From assembly GCA_002083475.1 (NCBI GenBank), contig LWDI01000070.1, forward strand, positions 25,011 to 89,010: a stretch of DNA of 64,000 bases, written 5' to 3'. Position 1 is the stretch's first letter. Each line of letters begins with the position of its first letter. The notes beneath the pieces were generated by a model. It was not told the origin of the DNA and did no database searches. It worked only from the letters and a program-made list of their open reading frames with translations. Shown piece by piece: positions 58,874 through 64,000 of the stretch. A program made the translations under genes and the position numbers. This DNA comes from Proteobacteria bacterium SG_bin5. GTDB taxonomy: Bacteria; Pseudomonadota; Alphaproteobacteria; Sphingomonadales; Sphingomonadaceae.

Positions 58874-60112
58874 TTACTTCAACCGTGCCGGCGGGTTCTT
58901 GCCCAGCTCCATCATCAGCCGCGTCAGTAGGTAAAGCCGGGGCGTCACCGTCGGCAGTTCGATATATTCGCGCTCCGAATGCGCGCCGATGTTGACCGGC
59001 CCCAGCCCATCGAGCGCCGGCACCCCGGCTTCATAGGCCAGCGCCGATTCGGACGCGCCGCCATTGCCGCCGCGCCCCAGTTTCAGCCCGATCTCGCCAT
59101 AAAGCCGCTCGGCGAGCGTCGCGAGCGCATCGGTGCCGGCGTTGGTCGGCAGCGGCGGGAAACTGTCTTCGCGGCGGATCGTCACCTGGGTGTCGGGGAT
59201 CGCGCGGTTCTGCGCGTTGCGCGCGAGGAGCGCCGCGACCTCGTCCCCCTGTTCCTTGGTGCGCAGCCGCACGTTGAGCGTCGCCGAGGCGTCCTCGGGG
59301 ATGATGTTGTAGCGGCTGCCGGCTTTCATCAGCGTCAAATTGCTGGTCAGCCCGTCGCCGCTCTTGGGGAGGCTGTCGGCGAGTTCGATTTGGTGGATCA
59401 GCTCGGAGGCGGCGTTGCGCCCCTCTTGCGGCGCGACCCCGGCATGCGCGGGGCGGCCCTTCACCAAAATGTCGAACGCGCTCGATCCCTTGCGCCAGAT
59501 CGTCACTTGGTCGCCCGCCTGGCCGGGTTCGAGATTGAGCTCGACATCGGCGTCCTTCACCAGCTCGGCGATCAGCTTGCGCGTGCCGGGCGAGCCGCGC
59601 TCCTCGCTGGTTTCGACGAGGGAAGTGATGCTCGCGAAGTCATCGAACTTGAATTGCCGCAGCAGCTTGATCGCCATGATGCCCGCGACGACGCCGGCTT
59701 TCTCGTCGCCGACGCCGGGGCCCATCGCGCGGTCGCCCTCGATGCGGAACGGGCGCTTGGCGGCGGTGCCGGGCTCGAACACGGTGTCGCTATGGCCGAT
59801 CAGCAGCAACCTGCCCTTGCCGCGCCCTTTCAGCGTCGCGACGAGATTGTCGGGCAGCCCGGGCGCCTCGGCGGGGACCATCCGCACCTCCATGCCGAGC
59901 CCCTTCAGCTGCTCGGCGATGATCGCCTGGACTTGCGCCCCGCCTTGCACATTGCCGGTGCCCGAATCGATGTTGACCAGGCGTTCGAGCAAAGCGAGCT
60001 GTTCGGCGCGCACGCTTTCCGCCCCGCGCCAGACGGGGCCGTTCTTGCCCGATTGCGCCAGCCCCGGCGCGGCGGTGGCGAGCAGAGCGGCGAAGAGCAG
60101 CGCGCGGTTCAT
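58874..60112 (-). CDS. Secreted M20-family metallopeptidase (glutamate carboxypeptidase-like)
   Basis: The 412-residue enzyme has a signal peptide (MNRALLFAALLATAAPGLAQ) and M20 motifs: LLIGHSDTVFEPG with the first metal histidine and aspartate, GDEKAGVVAGIMAIKLL, VETSEERGSPGTRKLI with the catalytic glutamate pair, and the dimerisation-domain stretch GRPAHAGVAPQEGRNAASELIHQI. It resembles carboxypeptidase G2, which removes C-terminal glutamate from peptides and folates. It is probably periplasmic. It stands alone, diverging from rarD. Confidence 0.9.
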   Translation of the reverse strand: MNRALLFAALLATAAPGLAQSGKNGPVWRGAESVRAEQLALLERLVNIDSGTGNVQGGAQVQAIIAEQLKGLGMEVRMVPAEAPGLPDNLVATLKGRGKGRLLLIGHSDTVFEPGTAAKRPFRIEGDRAMGPGVGDEKAGVVAGIMAIKLLRQFKFDDFASITSLVETSEERGSPGTRKLIAELVKDADVELNLEPGQAGDQVTIWRKGSSAFDILVKGRPAHAGVAPQEGRNAASELIHQIELADSLPKSGDGLTSNLTLMKAGSRYNIIPEDASATLNVRLRTKEQGDEVAALLARNAQNRAIPDTQVTIRREDSFPPLPTNAGTDALATLAERLYGEIGLKLGRGGNGGASESALAYEAGVPALDGLGPVNIGAHSEREYIELPTVTPRLYLLTRLMMELGKNPPARLK

Positions 60113-60232
60113 GGCATCCCCCCAGAAGCTTTATCGTGTTCACCGCATTGTTGCGCGCGGCGTGCCCGGCTGTCCAGCCGATTGACGCCAAGGCCTTTAC
60201 GGCGCGGCGCGCGCTCGGCTAGCGCAGGGGGC

Positions 60233-61117
60233 ATGAGCGAGCGTGCCCGTGGGCTGCCTTTGGCCTTGGGGGCCTATGTGCTGTGGGGGCTGTTGCCGCT
60301 CTATTTCGTGCCGCTGCGCGGCGTCGGCGCGGTCGAGGTCGTCGCGCATCGCATCTGCTGGTCGCTGCTGCTGCTCGGCGCGATCGTGCTGCTCGCCGGG
60401 CGCGGAGCTCGGCTGAAAGCGGCGCTCACCGATCCCAAGACGCGCGCGCGGCTCGTGCTGAGCGCGGTACTGATCGCGATCAACTGGCTGGTCTATGTCT
60501 GGTCGGTGGAGACGCGCCATGTCGTCGAGGCGAGCCTGGGCTATTTCCTCAACCCGCTCGTCAATGTCGTGCTCGGCACCGCGCTGCTCGGGGAGCGGTT
60601 GGGGCGCGCGCAGGCGGCGGCGGTGGCGCTCGCGGGCGCCGGGGTCGCGGTGCTGGCGCTCGGCATGGGGGTGGGCCATGGCTTTTGGGTGAGCCTGACG
60701 CTCGCGATCAGCTTCGCGCTTTACGGCCTGGTGCGCAAGACGACGCCGGTCGAAGCGCTCGAGGGGCTGACGATCGAGACTTTGGTGCTCGCCCCGCTCG
60801 CGGCGGGCTATTTGGCGTGGCACGGCGCGCCGGGGCTGGCGCAGGGCGGCGCGGTGCCGGCGCTGCTCTTCGCCTCGGGCGCGGTGACGGCGATGCCGCT
60901 GCTGCTGTTCGCCGCCGCCGCGCGCCGCCTGCCGCTGACGACGCTGGGGCTGATCCAATATCTCTCGCCGAGCCTCCAATTCCTGATCGCCGTCGCGCTG
61001 CTCGGCGAGCGGCTGACGATCGCGCACCTCATCTGTTTCGCGCTGATCTGGAGCGGGCTCGCGCTGGTCGCCGCCGACGGCGTGCGCGCGGCGCGGCGAC
61101 GGCGGGCGCTGGGGTGA
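60233..61117 (+). CDS. rarD: EamA-family transporter RarD
   Basis: The 294-residue membrane protein has ten predicted hydrophobic segments and the RarD opening GAYVLWGLLPLYFVPLRGVGAVEVVAHRICWSL, then VLIAINWLVYVWSVETRHVVEASLGYFLNPLVNV and LGLIQYLSPSLQFLIAV in the second half. RarD proteins are drug/metabolite exporters with no confirmed substrate. AGGGGG lies close upstream of ATG 60233. Start and length fit the family; the frame is open far upstream only as a shadow of the M20 gene. Confidence 0.92.
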   Translation: MSERARGLPLALGAYVLWGLLPLYFVPLRGVGAVEVVAHRICWSLLLLGAIVLLAGRGARLKAALTDPKTRARLVLSAVLIAINWLVYVWSVETRHVVEASLGYFLNPLVNVVLGTALLGERLGRAQAAAVALAGAGVAVLALGMGVGHGFWVSLTLAISFALYGLVRKTTPVEALEGLTIETLVLAPLAAGYLAWHGAPGLAQGGAVPALLFASGAVTAMPLLLFAAAARRLPLTTLGLIQYLSPSLQFLIAVALLGERLTIAHLICFALIWSGLALVAADGVRAARRRRALG

Positions 61118-61189
61118 GGGGGTTCGTCCGCGCAAAGGAGCGTCGCCGCCCTTTTGCGTCCCCCGCCGCCATGCGTTAAGCGCGCGCGC

Positions 61190-62914
61190 ATGACGCTTTA
61201 TCCTCGTTTCGCCGCCCATCTCGACGCCGCCTTGGCGGGCCTCGTCGCCGCAGGCGATCTGCCCGCCGGGCTCGCCACCCACGCGATCACGGTCGAGCCG
61301 CCGCGCGACCCGTCGCATGGCGATCTCGCGACCAACGCCGCGATGGTGCTCGCCAAGCCCGCCGGAACCAACCCGCGCGCGCTCGCCGAGAAGCTCGCCG
61401 CCGCGCTCGAGCGGCTGCCCGAGGTCGCGCGCGTCGCGGTCGCCGGGCCGGGCTTCATCAACCTGACGCTCACCGATGAGAGCTGGCGCGACGAGCTGCG
61501 CGCTATCCGCGCGGGCGGCGCCGCTTATGGCCGTTCGACGGGCGGACAAGGGGTCACGGTCAACATCGAATATGTCTCCGCCAACCCGACCGGGCCGATG
61601 CACATGGGCCATTGCCGGGGCGCAGTGGTGGGCGACGCGCTCGCCAGCCTGCTCGAATGGGCGGGGCACCGCGTGGTGCGCGAATATTATATCAACGACG
61701 CGGGCGGGCAGGTCGATGTGCTCGCGCGCTCGGTGCATCTGCGCTACCGCGAGGCGCTGGGCGAGCGCGTCACCATCCCCGAGGGGCTGTATCCGGGCGA
61801 TTATCTGGTGCCGATCGGCCACGCGCTCGCCGCCGAGTTCGGCGATCGTTACGCCAAGGCGCCCGAGGCCGAATGGCTCGCGCCGTTCCGCGCGCGCGCG
61901 GTGGCGGCGATGATGGACCTGATCCGCGCCGATCTCGCGCTGCTCGGCATCCATCACGACGTTTTCGCCTCCGAAGCCGAACTCCAGGCGGCGAAAAAGC
62001 CGGAGGCGGCCGAGGCCGAGCTGCGCGCGCGCGGGCTCGTCTATGACGGCATGCTCGAGGCCCCCAAGGGCGAGACGCCCGAGGATTGGGAGCCGGTGGT
62101 GCTGCCCCTGTTCAAATCGACCGATTTCGGCGACGATCAGGACCGGCCGATCAAGAAATCGACCGGGCAATGGACCTATTTCGGCGCCGATCTCGCCTAT
62201 CATTACCAAAAGGCGCAAGGCGCCGATCAATTGATCGACATTTGGGGCGCCGATCACGCCGGCACGGTCAAGCGCATCCAGGCGGCGGTCGCCGCGCTCA
62301 CCGGCGGCAAGACGCGCTTCGACGTGAAGCTCGTGCAGATGGTACGGCTGTTGCGCGACGGCGAGCCGGTCAAAATGTCGAAACGCGCGGGCAATTTCGT
62401 GACGCTCGCCGATGTCGTGAACGAGGTGGGCAAGGACGTGGTGCGCTTCACCATGCTCACCCGCAAAGCCGACGCGCAGATGGACTTCGATTTCGCCAAA
62501 GTGGTCGAAGCGTCGAAGGACAATCCGGTTTTCTATGTGCAATATGCCCATGCCCGCATCCGTTCGCTTCACCGCAAGGCGGCCGAGCAGGGGATCGCGG
62601 CGGACGGCGCCGATCTCGCGCTGCTCGACGCCGAGGAATTGAAGCTGGTGAAGCGAGCGGCGCAATTCCCCCGGCTGGTGGAGGCCGCCGCCGCCGCGCG
62701 CGAGCCGCACCGCGTCGCTTTCTACCTCTATGATCTGGCGGCCGAGTTCCACGCCGCCTGGAACGCGGGCAACGACGCGCCCGAGCGGCGTTTCCTGATT
62801 TCGGACAATCCGCCGCTGACCGCCGCGCGACTTTTCCTTGCCGATGCGTTAGGGCAAGTGATCAGGAACGGCCTCGCCATCATGGGCGTGGAGGCGGTCG
62901 AGGAGTTGAATTGA
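61190..62914 (+). CDS. argS: Arginyl-tRNA synthetase
   Basis: The 574-residue enzyme charges tRNA-Arg. It has the N-terminal Add1 domain, NIEYVSANPTGPMHMGHCRGAVVGD (HMGH at 138-141, the HIGH motif), VKMSKRAGNFVTL with KMSK at 395-398 (many ArgRS lack a clear KMSK), and the DALR C-terminal anticodon domain ending GLAIMGVEAVEELN. ATG 61190 is taken from the family N-terminus. It overlaps the SPOR gene by one base. Confidence 0.97.
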   Translation: MTLYPRFAAHLDAALAGLVAAGDLPAGLATHAITVEPPRDPSHGDLATNAAMVLAKPAGTNPRALAEKLAAALERLPEVARVAVAGPGFINLTLTDESWRDELRAIRAGGAAYGRSTGGQGVTVNIEYVSANPTGPMHMGHCRGAVVGDALASLLEWAGHRVVREYYINDAGGQVDVLARSVHLRYREALGERVTIPEGLYPGDYLVPIGHALAAEFGDRYAKAPEAEWLAPFRARAVAAMMDLIRADLALLGIHHDVFASEAELQAAKKPEAAEAELRARGLVYDGMLEAPKGETPEDWEPVVLPLFKSTDFGDDQDRPIKKSTGQWTYFGADLAYHYQKAQGADQLIDIWGADHAGTVKRIQAAVAALTGGKTRFDVKLVQMVRLLRDGEPVKMSKRAGNFVTLADVVNEVGKDVVRFTMLTRKADAQMDFDFAKVVEASKDNPVFYVQYAHARIRSLHRKAAEQGIAADGADLALLDAEELKLVKRAAQFPRLVEAAAAAREPHRVAFYLYDLAAEFHAAWNAGNDAPERRFLISDNPPLTAARLFLADALGQVIRNGLAIMGVEAVEELN

Positions 62915-63540
62915 TGCGCGAGGCGCTGCGCGACGAGGATCGGCTGCCCTGGCTCGAGACGGTCGACGAGGATTATGAGGATCGGCCCTCGACGTTGCGC
63001 GTCGCGTTGTTCGCGCTGCTCGGCCTCGCGCTGCTCGCCGCGCTCGTTTTCGGCGCCTATGCGCTGCGCCGCCAGGTGACCGAGCCGAGCAAGGGCAATG
63101 GCGAGCTGATCGCCGCGCCCGAGGGCGATTACAAGATCAAGCCCGAGAAAGAAGGCGGGATGAAAGTGGAGGGCGAGGGCGATCTCGCTTATGCCGCGAG
63201 CGCGGGCAAACGCCCCGACAAGGCGCGCATCGATCCCAAGCAATTGCCCGAGTCGCCGATGGTGATGCCCGGCAAGGGCGCGATGCCGCGCGACGCGGGC
63301 GGCGGCGCGGTGGTGCAGATCGGCTCCTTCCCCGACAAGGCCGGCGCCGACGCCGCCTGGGCGCGCCAGGCCAAGCGCTTCGCCTTTCTGGGCGGGCTCG
63401 GCCATGCGGTGGAAAAGGCCGAAGTGGCGGGGCGCACCGTCTATCGCCTGCGCGTGAACGCCGGCGGCGCCAACGCCGCGCGCGAGCTGTGCAACAAGCT
63501 GCGCGTGGCGGGCGAGGCGTGCTTCATCGTGCGCGGGTGA
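62914..63540 (+). CDS. SPOR-domain membrane protein
   Basis: The 208-residue product has a short cytoplasmic N-terminus, one transmembrane helix (VALFALLGLALLAALVFGAYAL, about residues 31-52), a linker and a C-terminal SPOR domain: VVQIGSFPDKAGADAAWARQAKRFAFLGGLGHAVEKAEVAGRTVYRLRVNAGGANAARELCNKLRVAGEACFIVR. SPOR domains bind peptidoglycan stripped of stem peptides at the division site. The start ATG shares a base with the argS stop (TGATG), so they are co-translated; this argS-SPOR pair is common in sphingomonads, often with nagZ next, which is not seen here. Confidence 0.9.
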   Translation: MREALRDEDRLPWLETVDEDYEDRPSTLRVALFALLGLALLAALVFGAYALRRQVTEPSKGNGELIAAPEGDYKIKPEKEGGMKVEGEGDLAYAASAGKRPDKARIDPKQLPESPMVMPGKGAMPRDAGGGAVVQIGSFPDKAGADAAWARQAKRFAFLGGLGHAVEKAEVAGRTVYRLRVNAGGANAARELCNKLRVAGEACFIVRG

Positions 63541-63640
63541 GGGGGGCGCCGGGTTCCGGACGCTAGCCGTCCTCGCCGCATGCCGCTTGGTGTCGGCACG
63601 AACGATTATCGAGCGTGACGGCGGTCGGCTAGGTGTCGCA

Positions 63641-63704
63641 GGGCGGTATTGCCTTGCGAGCTTTGACGAGAAGAACGGTGCTTCGACAAGCTCAGCACGA
63701 ACGG
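63641..63704. repeat. Second copy of the GCGGTA..CTTCGACAAGCTCAGC repeat
   Basis: GGGCGGTATTGCCTTGCGAG to CTTCGACAAGCTCAGCACGA closely follows 41499-41553, but the left inverted arm is missing. The 63541-63862 stretch also holds a CGCCCCGGCCTCGAGCCGGGGC hairpin near 63770; no gene is visible from 63541 to the window end. Confidence 0.7.
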
Positions 63705-63862
63705 ACGAGACGTGTTCCCGGTTTCGTGCGAAGTGGTTGAAGTGATTTTCAATTATACCTAACTCGTCGCCCCGGCCTCGAGCCGGGGCTGGGCTTCTTC
63801 TTCTGCCGCCGCACGCCAGCCTAGAGCTGTTTGCGATCACACCGAACCAATGGCTCGGCGGC

Positions 63863-64000
63863 AAAAGCTCCTCCCCTGCAAGGAGTTCAGGGTTGACCGT
63901 GCCCCGCACGGTCAAGGATCGTCCGGGGGACGATCCGACCCTGAACTGGGGACCATTTGCGTAGCGAATGGTGGAGGGGTATCGCCCTCGAACTGCCGGG
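63863..64000. repeat. Dispersed 138-bp repeat, copy 2 (inverted, cut by window edge)
   Basis: Reverse complement of 16548-16685 with two differences by my reading (in the CGAATGG stem and the CAGGGG stem). It starts AAAAGCTCCTCCCCTGCAAG and continues to the last base of the window, so the element probably extends further. Confidence 0.85.

Noticed and set aside
60197..62752. Open frame of 851 codons on the minus strand opposite rarD and argS
   Set aside because: It spans two well supported genes and translates to low-complexity Arg/Gln/His-rich sequence, a shadow of high GC.

Overview
The window looks like a chromosomal segment of a GC-rich alphaproteobacterium of the Sphingomonas/Sphingomonadaceae type. 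I infer this from Caulobacter/Xanthomonas-type TonB-dependent receptors, flavin halogenase genes inside a TonB-receptor sugar locus, SWFGD/DUF2171 and DUF4893 proteins, an argS-SPOR gene pair, and very high GC coding DNA with overlapping stop/start codons. No prophage, integrase, insertion sequence, rRNA or CRISPR array was seen.

Left part (1-16.4 kb): a maltodextrin/starch utilisation locus. A MalY-like MFS transporter (cut by the window edge) and a LacI-family regulator read leftward. A MalA-like outer-membrane receptor reads rightward, followed by a tightly packed series: halogenase-like flavoprotein, secreted GH13 amylase, cytoplasmic GH13 alpha-glucosidase, secreted GH97 glucosidase, secreted esterase, second halogenase-like protein and a FucP/GluP-type sugar permease. 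Two palindromes in the LacI-receptor gap are candidate operators. The predicted flow is outer-membrane import, periplasmic hydrolysis, inner-membrane uptake and cytoplasmic glucose release.

16.4-25.6 kb: dispersed palindromic repeats, the methionine salvage genes mtnA and mtnBDC, tRNA-Gly(TCC), an ICMT-type membrane methyltransferase, an AraC regulator, and a methyltransferase plus large HAD-domain protein pair. 25.7-38.5 kb: fliD-fliS, a phytoene-desaturase-like oxidoreductase, a single-domain response regulator, tRNA-Ala(CGC), a Gly/His-rich SWFGD protein, a quinone-oxidoreductase-type reductase, a lower-GC patch with one DUF5677-like gene, DUF4893, 3-hydroxybutyrate dehydrogenase, a patatin phospholipase, a YpfJ-type zinc protease and an AbrB-Doc toxin-antitoxin pair.

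38.6-50.8 kb: isocitrate lyase diverging from a RamB/ScfR-type regulator with a candidate operator between them, valyl-tRNA synthetase carrying an in-frame palindromic repeat, a MATE exporter, a SIMPL protein, hemB with two GNAT acetyltransferases, a small lipoprotein, tRNA-Arg(ACG) and a DedA/VTT membrane protein.

50.9-64 kb: a ModE-type DNA-binding protein diverging from a TonB-dependent receptor, with a Mo-box-like palindrome and an 11-bp tandem repeat between them; then purA, a DUF1800/DUF1501 pair, a GFA-family protein, an M20 peptidase, rarD, argS and a SPOR protein, ending in a repeat almost identical (inverted) to one at 16.5 kb.

The observations most worth following up are the repeat inserted in-frame in valS, the ModE-like/Mo-box/TonB-receptor module, the two halogenase-like genes in a sugar operon, and the near-identical inverted repeats 47 kb apart.
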